NCBI GenBank assembly: GCA_005883625.1
Contig: VBDU01000073.1
Location: forward strand, 42,644 to 106,643
Length of the DNA: 64,000 nucleotides
Origin: Chloroflexota bacterium
Lineage (GTDB): Bacteria > Chloroflexota > Limnocylindria > P2-11E
Direction: 5' to 3'
In this document: in pieces, positions 1 through 8,317 of the stretch
How positions within the stretch are numbered: position 1 is the stretch's first letter
Layout of the letters: each line of letters begins with the position of its first letter
Notes under the pieces: generated by a model
The model's input: the letters and a program-made list of their open reading frames with translations, nothing else
What the model was told of the DNA's origin: nothing
Databases searched by the model: none
Program-made: the position numbers and the translations under genes

Positions 1-1412
1 CAGCCCGGCCAGATCCCGACCCGCACGACGCGGAAGCCGCGCGCGCTCGCGATCGGCACGCTCTCCTCGAAGGGGTGGCCCGCGAGCGCCGCGCTCAGCT
101 GCGGGAGGTTAGGCCGCGCGAACTGCTGCGCCCGCACGCTCACGCGCCAGCGCACGCCGTCGTCGCCGACCGTCGGGCCGAGGACGTTCTGGACGACCGC
201 CCCGGTCTCGTCGATGTCGTTCTCGGACGGCGCCGTGGCACGCAGCCGCGCCACGGCGGTGCGCTTGGGCTCCACGGCGACGACCGTGTAGCCGGTCGCC
301 GTGCCCGTGACCGCGAGATCGAACGTCGCGGTCGGCGCGTCCTTACCGACCACGTCGGTCGGCGGCGTGATCCCGGTGCGCCGGGTTGCCGTGCCGTACA
401 CGGCATTGTCCTTCGTGGCCGCCTTGCGCCAGGTCTCGAGCTGCGCCGCGCCCTGGACCTCGAGCTCCTTTTCGGACCGCGCCACCGTCGCGTCGTAGTC
501 GGACTGCGTGACGACGGGGATCTTCTTCGTGTCGCCGCCCACGGTCGCCGCCGGGTTGGTGACGCTGTACTGACTGGACGAGCCACTCGTGATGCGATCC
601 GGGCCGACGTTGCCGCGCGGACCCGGGTCGATGGCCTCGATCGCGACCTGCACCTGGCTGATGAAGAACGGTTGCAGGATGCTGCGCGCCAGCATCTTCT
701 CCTCCGTCGTCTGGAAGAAGATGTTGTCGCTCGTCCGTACGACCGTGCCCTTGGGGATGCGGATCTCAGAGGTCGTGAGGTTCGTGAAGCGCTCGAGCCC
801 AACCGCTTTGGACTCCTCCGTCCGCGAGCCCGTCGCCGGACCGCTGATCCTTCCGTTGATCGGGGCCGTGAGCGTCTGTGCCGCGATGTCGCCGCCCGGC
901 CCGGCGCGGAGGTCGAACTCGACGGGCCCGAGCGGCGACGTCGCGGGCGCCACGACGACGGTCGCGTACGGCGCGACCACCGCGAGGAGGATCGCGCCGG
1001 CGGCGAAGAGGCTGGACGCGACGGCGAGGGTGCGGCGGAGCGAGACTCGCGGGCGCGGGCCCTCCGACGCGATCGTCGCGAGGGCCACGCGCCGCGCCTC
1101 GGTGAGCCGCTCCGTCGGATCGAGCTCGCGCCGCTCCAGCGCGGCGAGGCCGGCGAAGGCCGGGATGTGCACGGACGCGGCGAGCGAGCGCGCGCGGGCG
1201 TCGGAGCTCACGACCATGAGCCGTCGCCGGCCGGCACGCCGCCGGAGGACCTCGAAGAAGACCGGGTTGCGCACGAGCGGCGCGCCGGCCGGCACGACGA
1301 GGACGATGTCCGCGCTCGCGTCCGCGTCGTCGATGCGACGGGCCGCGTCGAGGACGGTCGCGCCCGCGTCGAGGTCGATCACGGTGCGGCTGAGCTGCGC
1401 CGTCGCCGTCAC
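1..1412 (-). CDS. Membrane-anchored baseplate J-like protein (C-terminus outside window)
   Basis: Translated by hand from a GTG at 1412 that overlaps the TGA of the upstream ATPase gene (GTGA overlap); the frame stays open to base 1. The N-terminal ~140 residues are soluble, followed by one transmembrane segment (SSLFAAGAILLAVVAPYA) and a long extracytoplasmic part. That part contains VAIEAIDPGPRGNVGPDRI, which resembles the baseplate J/gp47 fold, in which a Gly-Asn turn follows a beta-rich segment. In this family such TM-anchored proteins are chromosomal envelope proteins rather than phage parts; no other phage gene is near. Exact role is unknown. The last residues cannot be seen. Confidence 0.7.
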   Translation of the reverse strand, partial: MTATAQLSRTVIDLDAGATVLDAARRIDDADASADIVLVVPAGAPLVRNPVFFEVLRRRAGRRRLMVVSSDARARSLAASVHIPAFAGLAALERRELDPTERLTEARRVALATIASEGPRPRVSLRRTLAVASSLFAAGAILLAVVAPYATVVVAPATSPLGPVEFDLRAGPGGDIAAQTLTAPINGRISGPATGSRTEESKAVGLERFTNLTTSEIRIPKGTVVRTSDNIFFQTTEEKMLARSILQPFFISQVQVAIEAIDPGPRGNVGPDRITSGSSSQYSVTNPAATVGGDTKKIPVVTQSDYDATVARSEKELEVQGAAQLETWRKAATKDNAVYGTATRRTGITPPTDVVGKDAPTATFDLAVTGTATGYTVVAVEPKRTAVARLRATAPSENDIDETGAVVQNVLGPTVGDDGVRWRVSVRAQQFARPNLPQLSAALAGHPFEESVPIASARGFRVVRVGIWPG

Positions 1413-2473
1413 GCGTAGGCCCCCGCGCCGAGCGCCGCGGCCCCGACCGCCACCAGGTCGTCCGTCCCCACCGGGACGTCGGCGAAGACCCGGCCCACGC
1501 TCCCCATCGCGAGCGGACCGATCCGCACCGGGCCGCCACGGGCCCCGCCGACGACCTCCGCGAGGCTCGTCGCGAGGGGCTGCAGGGCGTCCGGGACACC
1601 GATGAAGAGCCAGCGCTCCGGCAGCGGGCCGTCGTACCCGGCGAGCGGGGTCGCGACGCATTCGGCCCAGACGCGAGCGTCCGGCGCGAGCGTATCGCCA
1701 CGCGCGGCGAACGCGCCGCGACCGAGCCCGAACGCGCGCGTGCCGACCACGCGGCTGTCGCGGATGATCGCGAGGGACGTGACGTCCGCGCCGAGCCGCA
1801 CCACGCCGGCGTCGGTCGTCCCGGACTCCACGACGAGCCGCGCGAGCGCGTAGCTCCCCGACACCGTCGTCGCGCGGCGCCGCGCGTCGGCGACGGCCGC
1901 GAGCGCCGCGCCCGAGAGCACGAGCGGCGCGACGGACACGTCGGTATGCACCTCGACCGCCCGCCCGCGGTAGCCCACGAGCGAGGCGAGCGGCCGGCCG
2001 TCGAGCGAGAGCGCCGCGACCTCATCCCGCAGCCGCGCGGTCGCGACGCCGCGCAAGGCCGGGTCGTCCTCCACCGCGGCGCGCGCGTGCGCGGCGGCCG
2101 CCTCGTGCGCCTCACGCATCGCGCGAAGCATCTCCGCGGAGACGATCGCCGACGTCGAGTTCGCTCGCTCGAACGTCGTCCGCACGTGGAACGTGCGGAC
2201 GTCGTCGCCGTCGAGCGCGACGATCGCGCGCTCCGCGGCGCCGGAGCGCTCGGCGGCGGCGAACGCCGTCGCGAGCGCCGCCCCGACCGCGGCACGATCG
2301 GTGACGAGCCCGCCGGTCACCGCATCGGGCGCGAGCCCGGTCTCGCCGCGACCGATCACGCGCAGGCGGCCCTCGTCCGCACGGACGACGACCACGCGTG
2401 CGACCCCCGCGGCGATCTCGATCCCAGCGATCGCAGGCCCTCTGGGGGCCGCGCCCCCGCGAGGACTAGCCAC
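1409..2473 (-). CDS. Actin-like ATPase of the FtsA/PilM type
   Basis: 354 aa. The start IAGIEIAAGVARVVVV looks like the phosphate-1 strand-turn-strand of the actin/HSP70 fold and LVVESGTTDAGVVRLGADV like phosphate-2, as in PilM/FtsA. No transmembrane segment. The GTG start overlaps the end of alaS by 8 nt, and the 3' end overlaps the next gene by GTGA, so it is co-transcribed with the baseplate J-like gene; this suggests a cytoplasmic ATPase working with that membrane protein. The first ~15 codons (PRGGAAPRGP) are made by a GC palindrome, so the true start may lie slightly downstream. Function of the pair is inferred only. Confidence 0.65.
   Translation of the reverse strand: MASPRGGAAPRGPAIAGIEIAAGVARVVVVRADEGRLRVIGRGETGLAPDAVTGGLVTDRAAVGAALATAFAAAERSGAAERAIVALDGDDVRTFHVRTTFERANSTSAIVSAEMLRAMREAHEAAAAHARAAVEDDPALRGVATARLRDEVAALSLDGRPLASLVGYRGRAVEVHTDVSVAPLVLSGAALAAVADARRRATTVSGSYALARLVVESGTTDAGVVRLGADVTSLAIIRDSRVVGTRAFGLGRGAFAARGDTLAPDARVWAECVATPLAGYDGPLPERWLFIGVPDALQPLATSLAEVVGGARGGPVRIGPLAMGSVGRVFADVPVGTDDLVAVGAAALGAGAYA
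2444..2458. repeat. GC palindrome gggggccgcgccccc
   Basis: Perfect 6-bp-plus arms; one of nine such palindromes in the window. This copy lies at the alaS/ATPase gene border and is translated as the N-terminus of the ATPase. Confidence 0.6.
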
Positions 2474-5135
2474 GTCTCCCGTTCAATCGGTCGACCACGG
2501 CGCTCCGCGCCGCGGCGATGGCCTCGCCGAGGCGCGCGGCGTTCTTGCCACCCGCCGACGCGCTCTCGGGCCGGCCACCGCCCCGACCCTCGATGATGTG
2601 CGCGACCGTCTTGATGACCTTGTCGGCATCGACGGTGGCCACCAGGTCCCGCGACACGGTCACCAGGAGCGCCGGCTTCCCCGCGCGCGCGCCGCCCAGG
2701 ACGACGACGCCACGGCCGAGCGATCCCCGCAGACGATCGGAGAGCGCCCGCAGCTGTGTGAGATCCGCGTCGCCCACGTCGGCGGCGACGATCTGGGCCC
2801 CGTCGAGCGCTTCGGCCTTGGCGAGCAGCGACGACGCCGCGGCCTCCACGCCGGACCGCTGAACGCTCGCGAGGTCCTTTTCCAGCCGATCCCGCTGCTC
2901 CAGGAGCTGGGTCACCGCTTCGGGCAGCCTCGTCGGCGGGGCGCGGAGCGCGGCCGCGGCGCGGTTCGTGCGCTCGCGCAGCTCCCGGATCTCGCGGAGC
3001 GCGCCGACGCCGGTCACCGCCTCGAGACGCCGCACGCCGGCGCCGATCGACTCCTCCTTCGTGATGAGAAAGATCCCGATGTCCCCGGTGCAGTGGCAAT
3101 GCGTGCCACCGCAGAGCTCGCGGCTCGTCGATCCCGCCTCCACGACGCGTACCTCGTTGTCGTACTTCTCCCCGAAGAGCGCGATCGCCCCGGAGGCGAG
3201 CGCCTCTTTGAGCGGCATCGTCTGGGCGTGGACGTCCTCGTTGGAGAGGATGGCGTCGTTCACCTCGTCCTCGACACGCTGCAGCTCCTCCGGCGAGAGC
3301 GCGCGGTTGAACGTGAAGTCGAACCGGAGGTTCGGGGCGTGCACGAGCGACCCCGCCTGATGCACGTCCTCGCCGAAGAGCCGGCGCAGCGTCGCGTGGA
3401 GCAGGTGCGTCGCGGTGTGGTTGCGCATCGTGTCGCGGCGCAGGTCGGCGTCCACGGCGGCGTGGGCCCTCGCGCCCGCGCGCAAGACGCCGTCGACGAC
3501 CTTCGTGCTCATGACGATCACGCCCGGCGCGGCGGTCTGCGTGTCCGCGACGAGCGCCCTGCCCTCGTCGGTCGTGATCGTGCCCCGGTCGCCGACCTGG
3601 CCCCCGCCCTCCGGATAGAACGGCGTCCGGTCGAGCACGATCTCGACGTCGGTGCCCTCCGTGGCGTCGGTCAACGGCTCGCCGCCGACGACGAGCGAGA
3701 GGATCTTCGCGTCGGTCTCGAGCTCGCCGTAGCCCGTGAACTGGCTCCGCAGCCCCCGCTTCTCGCGGAGGTTCGCGTAGAGCTGCCCAAAGCGCATGAC
3801 GTCCTGGCTGAACTTCGCCGTCGCGCGCGACCGGCTCCGCTGCGCGTCGAGCAGCCGGCGGAAGCCAGGCTCGTCGATGGTGAGCCCCGCTCCGGCGGCG
3901 ATCTCGCGCGTCATCTCGAGCGGGAAGCCGAACGTGTCGTAGAGCCGGAACGTCGTATCGCCGTCGATCCACGTGTAACCGGCGCCCTTCGCGGCCTCGA
4001 TCGCGCCGTTGAGCTGCTCGAGCCCGGTGGTGAGCGTGCGCTCGAACTTCGCTTCCTCCTCGCGGAGGGTCTCGGGGATGCGGTCGCGCGCCCGCGTGAG
4101 CTCCGGGTAGTGCTGCTGCATGTGCTTCACGACCTCGGACCCGATCGCCGCGAGCGCGCCCGCCTTGAGGCCGAGGCGGCGCGCATGGAGCTCGGCGCGC
4201 CGGATGAGGCGGCGCAGGACGTACCCGCGCCACTCGTTGCTCGGCTGGATCCCGTCCGCGACGAGGAACGCGGCCGCCCGCCCATGCTCGACGACGATGC
4301 GGATCGAACGGTCGGCGTCCGGGTCGTCGCCGTAACGCTTCCCGGAGAGCGTCTCTACCTTCTTCACGAGCGGCTGGAAGAGATCGGTCTTGAACGTGTC
4401 GGGGATCGTCTTCTGCAGCACCTGCGCGAGCCGCTCGAGGCCCACGCCGGTGTCGATGTTCCGCTTGGGGAGTGGGTCGAGGGTGCCGTCCGCCTTGCGG
4501 TCGTACTGCTGGAAGACGAAGTTCCAGATCTCGATCCAGCGCCCGCAGTTCTCCGCCGGCGAGCACTCGTGCTCGCCGACCCCGGCCTGCGGTCCGCGAT
4601 CGATGAACACCTCGCTGCACGGGCCGCACAGCCCGGTGGGACCCGGTGACCAGAAGTTGGTCTCGTCGCCCTTGGTGATGTCCCCGAGCCGGTACACGCG
4701 CTCGGGCGGGAGCAGCGCGAGCTCCTTCGTCCAGATGTCGAACGCCTCGTCGTCGTCCTTGTAGATCGTGGCGACGAGCGAGCTCGGATCGAAGCCGAAG
4801 CGGTCGACGAGCAGCTCCCAGCCCCACCCGATGGCTTCCTTCTTCCAGTAGTCGCCGATGGCGAAGTTGCCGAGCATCTCGAAGAACGTCTGATGCCAGG
4901 TGTCGCCGCCGACCTCGTCGATGTCCGAGGTGCGGAAGATCTTCTGGATGCTGACGATCCGCTTCGCCGGCGGCTGCTTCTTGCCCAGGAAGTACGGCAC
5001 GAGCGGCTGCATGCCCGCGCTGGTGAAGAAGACCGAGGGATCGTCTTTCAGGACGAGGGGCGCGCTGGGCAGCCGGTGATGGCCCTTCTCCTCGAAGAAG
5101 GTGATGAACCGCTCGCGTATGGTCGCGCTGTCTAT
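2466..5135 (-). CDS. alaS: Alanyl-tRNA synthetase, apparent ATA start
   Basis: Charges tRNA-Ala. 889 aa from ATA; contains the class II catalytic core (FFTSAGMQPLVPYFLG, RIVSIQKIFRTSDIDEVG), the editing domain zinc motifs (HTATHLLHATLR; SRELCGGTHCHCTGDIG) and a C-terminal DHHA1-like domain (LLVTVSRDLVATVDADKVI, GGRPESASAGG). The ORF track begins at an internal Met inside the conserved N-terminus. Reading upstream, DSATIRERFITFFEEKGHHRLPSAPL is clearly AlaRS, and no ATG, GTG or TTG lies in frame before a TAG stop. The only fitting codon is ATA at 5135-5133, 6 nt after AAGGAGG. A sequencing change from ATG is the alternative. The gene is preceded by a ~113-nt leader. Confidence 0.93.
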   Translation of the reverse strand: MDSATIRERFITFFEEKGHHRLPSAPLVLKDDPSVFFTSAGMQPLVPYFLGKKQPPAKRIVSIQKIFRTSDIDEVGGDTWHQTFFEMLGNFAIGDYWKKEAIGWGWELLVDRFGFDPSSLVATIYKDDDEAFDIWTKELALLPPERVYRLGDITKGDETNFWSPGPTGLCGPCSEVFIDRGPQAGVGEHECSPAENCGRWIEIWNFVFQQYDRKADGTLDPLPKRNIDTGVGLERLAQVLQKTIPDTFKTDLFQPLVKKVETLSGKRYGDDPDADRSIRIVVEHGRAAAFLVADGIQPSNEWRGYVLRRLIRRAELHARRLGLKAGALAAIGSEVVKHMQQHYPELTRARDRIPETLREEEAKFERTLTTGLEQLNGAIEAAKGAGYTWIDGDTTFRLYDTFGFPLEMTREIAAGAGLTIDEPGFRRLLDAQRSRSRATAKFSQDVMRFGQLYANLREKRGLRSQFTGYGELETDAKILSLVVGGEPLTDATEGTDVEIVLDRTPFYPEGGGQVGDRGTITTDEGRALVADTQTAAPGVIVMSTKVVDGVLRAGARAHAAVDADLRRDTMRNHTATHLLHATLRRLFGEDVHQAGSLVHAPNLRFDFTFNRALSPEELQRVEDEVNDAILSNEDVHAQTMPLKEALASGAIALFGEKYDNEVRVVEAGSTSRELCGGTHCHCTGDIGIFLITKEESIGAGVRRLEAVTGVGALREIRELRERTNRAAAALRAPPTRLPEAVTQLLEQRDRLEKDLASVQRSGVEAAASSLLAKAEALDGAQIVAADVGDADLTQLRALSDRLRGSLGRGVVVLGGARAGKPALLVTVSRDLVATVDADKVIKTVAHIIEGRGGGRPESASAGGKNAARLGEAIAAARSAVVDRLNGRRG

Positions 5136-5260
5136 GTACGCCCTCCTTGCGGGGGGTTCCCGGGGGGCTCGCCCCCCGGGCCGCAGCCCCCCGACGTGCT
5201 AAACGAAAACGCGGGTCGCCGTCCTCGGCTCCCCGCGTTCCCCTCGTGGTGAAAAGTCTA
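5136..5260 (-). promoter_or_regulatory. alaS promoter and structured leader
   Basis: A TAGACT -10 box (5260-5255) follows the ytxH-like stop by 3 nt. The leader carries a perfect 9-bp hairpin CCCGGGGGG-CTCG-CCCCCCGGG (5159-5180) just before AAGGAGG (5148-5142) and the ATA start. The stem could limit ribosome access. Promoter and start are seen in sequence; regulation is inference. Confidence 0.55.
5159..5180. repeat. GC hairpin in alaS leader (palindrome family)
   Basis: cccggggggctcgccccccggg, perfect arms of 9 with a 4-nt loop; second copy of the palindrome family, flanked by further G6/C6 runs (5151-5192) that allow alternative pairing. Confidence 0.7.
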
Positions 5261-5263
5261 GCG

Positions 5264-5533
5264 TCAGGACCGCGTGGTGCCGCCTCCGCTGTCGCGCGAT
5301 GCTGCGGACTTCCCGCCGCTCTGGTCCCACTGCCGCTTCGCCTCGTCGACGAGCTCGCGACCCTTCACGGTCGCGTCGTCGGCGAGCTTCTGCGCGATCT
5401 TCTGCAGGTCGTCGGCACGGCGCTTCAGCTCTTCGCTGCGCGCCTTGAGCTCCTCCCGGGTGAGATCCCCGGCCTTCGGCGCGTAGAGGAGCGCGAGCAC
5501 GGCGCCCGCAAGCAGCCCAACAAGGAAACCCAT
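5264..5533 (-). CDS. YtxH-like small membrane protein
   Basis: 89 aa from ATG at 5533, chosen because MGFLVGLLAGAVLALLYAPKAG is the typical YtxH/gas-vesicle-like start: one short membrane or amphipathic segment ending in LYAPK-G, then a charged helical tail (ELKARSEELKRRADDLQKIAQKL) likely to be coiled coil. The longer 153-aa ORF in the track reads through the upstream spacer. GGGAG lies ~10 nt before the ATG. YtxH proteins are linked to general stress in Bacillus; here function is unassigned. Confidence 0.75.
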   Translation of the reverse strand: MGFLVGLLAGAVLALLYAPKAGDLTREELKARSEELKRRADDLQKIAQKLADDATVKGRELVDEAKRQWDQSGGKSAASRDSGGGTTRS

Positions 5534-5553
5534 CTGTCGCTCACTCCCTGGTC

Positions 5554-5571
5554 GAGGGGCCTCTGCCCCTC
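5554..5571. repeat. GC palindrome gaggggcctctgcccctc
   Basis: Third copy of the palindrome family, in the short spacer before the ytxH-like gene. Confidence 0.6.
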
Positions 5572-5603
5572 GCACCCCGATTCGTCGGATTTGCACCTCG
5601 ACC

Positions 5604-5861
5604 TTACCGCTTCGCGGGCGCTTCCGCGACGGCCACCGCCAGCGACGCCAGCGCCGCGGCCGCACTGGCGAGCAAAAGCTGCGTGTCTCCGAGCAGACCG
5701 GCCGTCCAGCCCGCCAGCTCGCCAAGGGCCTGCGCGCAGGCGACCGCGGCGACGGCGAGCACCCAGGCCTGTGCGAGCGCCCTGGGCCGCCCGGCGAGCG
5801 CCCGGACCGCCGCGGGGACGCCGATCGCGACGAGCCCCAGCGTCACCACCGCGGGCGGCAC
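5604..5861 (-). CDS. Small hydrophobic membrane protein
   Basis: 85 aa, almost wholly hydrophobic with about two to three membrane segments (VVTLGLVAIGVPAAV; VLAVAAVACAQALGELAGW; LLASAAAALASLAVAVA). GTG start at 5861 directly abuts the TGA of the upstream GT87-like gene, so the two are translationally coupled. No recognisable family; perhaps an accessory subunit of the glycosyltransferase-like protein. Confidence 0.55.
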   Translation of the reverse strand: MPPAVVTLGLVAIGVPAAVRALAGRPRALAQAWVLAVAAVACAQALGELAGWTAGLLGDTQLLLASAAAALASLAVAVAEAPAKR

Positions 5862-7223
5862 TCAGGCGCCTCGGCTCGGCGAGGCGAAGAGCGTGAGCGC
5901 GCCCAGCGAGCCGGCACGCTCCGGGACGACGTCGCCGAGCGGCATCCGCGCGACCGCGGCGAGGGCGAAGAGCGGCAGCAGGAAGAAATAGGAGAAGAGG
6001 CTGCGCCAGCCGAAGAAGAGCGGGACCACGGCGACGACCGCGCCCAGCTCGGGGTTCGTCCGGCGCAGCCGCCACGCCGCGACGAGGCAGACCGCGTACG
6101 CCCCCACCTCGAGGGCGGTGTACGCGACGGGCGGGAGGAGCGGGAGGCCGCCGCTCGTCGCGAGGAACACGAGGCCGGCGCCTCGCGGGAACATCGGCTC
6201 GACCACCGGCGTGAGCACGCCGAGGAGCCACGACCGCCAGTCCCAGAGAACGAACGGCAGGTTCGTCGCCGCGAAGACGGCGCAGGCGATCAGAAGGCGG
6301 CGCCCGCCCTCGCGCCAGCCGCGATCGCTGACCACCGTGATCAGGTAGAACGGCGCGACGAGCCACGCCACCTGCTTCGTTGCGATGGCCGCACCGAGCG
6401 CGAGGGCGCTCCAGCGCCGCTCGCGCCACAGCCACGCCGCGACGAGCGGGAGCGCGTACAGCAGATCGGCGCTCCCGCCGACGGTGAACGCGACGATCGA
6501 CGCCGCGCCCAAGAGCCCCGTGAGCACGAAGGGGCGTAGCCCGCCTGGCGCGCGCGCGAGGACAAGCCCCATTGCGGCGACGAGGCACGCGACGTACAGG
6601 TAGTTCGTGTCCCAGCCGAGGATCGCGAACGGCACGAGGGGGATGATCGAGAGCGCCGGGTACGACGGACGCCAGACGAACTCCTCGTTCGTCCCCTGCC
6701 CCGACGAGCGGACGGCCCACGCGGCGTCGAGCTCGTCGTCGGTCGGATAGATCACGTCGCCGGCGAAGAGGCCGCGGCGGAGCGGGGTGGTGCGGTCGGG
6801 TCCGATCTGCAGCCGGCCGTAGCACGCGAAGAGGTCGAGGTCGCGGTACGGATCGCGCCCGTCGACGAGCAGGCGCGCCGCGCATTCGTTCAACGCGATC
6901 GCATCGTTGTGGTACGGCGTCCAGTCGAACGACTTCTGCCGCGGGAGGTCCCAGAACCAGCTCATGCCCACGAGCGCCATGAGCGACACGAAGCCCCACG
7001 CCGCGCGGTGCCAGCCGATCCGCCGCGCCGAGGTCGCCGCATCACCGCGGCCGGTGCCGGTCACGGCCGCGACGAGCATCGCGAGGGCCGCGCCGACGGC
7101 GACGACGACCCACGTCGCCCCGGGCCGTGCCGGATCCGTCTGGACGATCGAGTTCACGAGCCCCGCGTAGTAGAGCGTCGCGCCCGCGATGGCGATGGCG
7201 GCGATGCGGGCGAGGGCGCGCAT
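5862..7223 (-). CDS. GT-C/GT87-like polytopic membrane glycosyltransferase
   Basis: 453 aa with about ten membrane segments. After the first TMs comes an extracytoplasmic loop rich in acidic and aromatic residues (KSFDWTPYHNDAIALNECA, LVDGRDPY, VWRPSYPALSIIPL), the pattern of DUF2029/GT87 polyprenyl-phosphate-mannose dependent transferases. ATG at 7223 overlaps the mnmA stop (ATGA). Acceptor and donor cannot be told. No TPR or soluble GT domain. Confidence 0.6.
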   Translation of the reverse strand: MRALARIAAIAIAGATLYYAGLVNSIVQTDPARPGATWVVVAVGAALAMLVAAVTGTGRGDAATSARRIGWHRAAWGFVSLMALVGMSWFWDLPRQKSFDWTPYHNDAIALNECAARLLVDGRDPYRDLDLFACYGRLQIGPDRTTPLRRGLFAGDVIYPTDDELDAAWAVRSSGQGTNEEFVWRPSYPALSIIPLVPFAILGWDTNYLYVACLVAAMGLVLARAPGGLRPFVLTGLLGAASIVAFTVGGSADLLYALPLVAAWLWRERRWSALALGAAIATKQVAWLVAPFYLITVVSDRGWREGGRRLLIACAVFAATNLPFVLWDWRSWLLGVLTPVVEPMFPRGAGLVFLATSGGLPLLPPVAYTALEVGAYAVCLVAAWRLRRTNPELGAVVAVVPLFFGWRSLFSYFFLLPLFALAAVARMPLGDVVPERAGSLGALTLFASPSRGA

Positions 7224-8317
7224 CAGTCGCGGGGGGCGGTGCCCCCCGCGATTCGGCGAACCGTTCCGCCTCCGATCACGTCGTCCCCCTCGTAGAACAC
7301 CGCGGCCTGGCCAGGCGCCACGAGCGCCGGCCGGTCGAGCGTGAGGATCGCTTCGTCACCGTGCACCACGACGCGCGCGGCAAGGGGCGTGCCGCGATAG
7401 CGGAGCACGACGGTCGTCGCGAACTCGGTCGCGGGGGGCGCGTCCGCCACGAACCGCACCTCGCCGAGCGCGTACGTCGTCATCACGATCTCCTCGCGCG
7501 TCCCGACGACCGCCGCGTTCCGCTCCGGCTCGAGGCGCAGCACGTATAGCCGTTCGCCGGTCGCGACCCCGACGCCGGACCGCTGCCCGACCGTGAGCGC
7601 GCCGACACCCGCGTGCACGCCGACGGCCGCGCCGTCGAGACGCTCGACCGGCCCGGGCACGAACGCGTTCGGGGCGCGGTCGCGCACGAGGTCACGGTAG
7701 TCACCGGGGACGAAGCAGATGTCCATGCTCTCGGCTTTCGCCGCGTTCGGCAGGCCGAAGCGAGTCGCAAGCTCGCGGGTCTCGGCCTTGTCGCGGAGCT
7801 CGCCTATAGGGAGCTCGATCCGGCGCAGCTCGCGCTGACCGAGCATATAGAGCGCGTACGACTGGTCCTTGGCGCTGTCGCGCGCGCGACGCAGATGCCG
7901 GCGGCCGTCAGCGCCGGTCGTCACACGGGCGTAGTGCCCGGTCGCCAGACGTGCTCCGCCGAACTTCGCGACGACGTCACGCAGGAGCGCTTCGAATTTC
8001 ACGTGCGCGTTGCACGAGACACACGGGTTGGGGGTCTCGCCCGACGCGTAGGCGTCGACGAAACGGTCGACGACCTGCCGGCCAAAGACGTCGGCGTAGT
8101 CGAGGGCGTAGAACGGGATGCCCACGTGCGCCGCCGCGCGCCGCGCGTCTTCGCCCGCCTCGTCCGTCCCGCAGCAGCGCGGCGCGTTCGCGTCGGTGCC
8201 TTTTGGGACGAGGCGCATCCACACGCCCACCACGTCCTCGCCGCGCTCTTTGAGGAGCGCCGCCGTGAGCGAAGAGTCGACCCCGCCGCTCATCGCCACG
8301 AAGATGCGCCCGCTCAT
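7223..8317 (-). CDS. mnmA: tRNA-specific 2-thiouridylase
   Basis: 364 aa. Makes s2U34 in tRNA-Lys, -Glu and -Gln by adenylating U34 and transferring sulfur. PP-loop FVAMSGGVDSS at residues 6-16; catalytic cysteines Cys102 (NPCVSCN) and Cys201 (MDICFVPG), the counterparts of E. coli Cys102 and Cys199. Residue 99, Asp in E. coli (NPDxxCN), is Cys here, giving a third cysteine. ATG start overlaps the NifU-like stop (ATGA). It ends the cysteine desulfurase - NifU-like - mnmA operon, which would supply sulfur and possibly an Fe-S cluster. The last codons are built by a GC palindrome (7228-7250). Confidence 0.95.
   Translation of the reverse strand: MSGRIFVAMSGGVDSSLTAALLKERGEDVVGVWMRLVPKGTDANAPRCCGTDEAGEDARRAAAHVGIPFYALDYADVFGRQVVDRFVDAYASGETPNPCVSCNAHVKFEALLRDVVAKFGGARLATGHYARVTTGADGRRHLRRARDSAKDQSYALYMLGQRELRRIELPIGELRDKAETRELATRFGLPNAAKAESMDICFVPGDYRDLVRDRAPNAFVPGPVERLDGAAVGVHAGVGALTVGQRSGVGVATGERLYVLRLEPERNAAVVGTREEIVMTTYALGEVRFVADAPPATEFATTVVLRYRGTPLAARVVVHGDEAILTLDRPALVAPGQAAVFYEGDDVIGGGTVRRIAGGTAPRD
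7228..7250. repeat. GC palindrome at mnmA 3' end
   Basis: cgcggggggcggtgccccccgcg; fourth copy of the palindrome family, encoding the C-terminal residues GGTAPRD of MnmA. Confidence 0.65.

Noticed and set aside
1-1412. Prophage or phage tail remnant
   Set aside because: Baseplate J-like but with its own TM anchor, coupled to a chromosomal ATPase and alaS; no tail, capsid or integrase genes.
75-1418. 447-aa plus-strand ORF and similar long ORFs opposite real genes (e.g. 2193-4649, 13071-15218, 39732-42308, 48663-50618)
   Set aside because: Composed of Arg/Ala/Pro-rich antisense sequence without domain features, each lying over a clear gene on the other strand.
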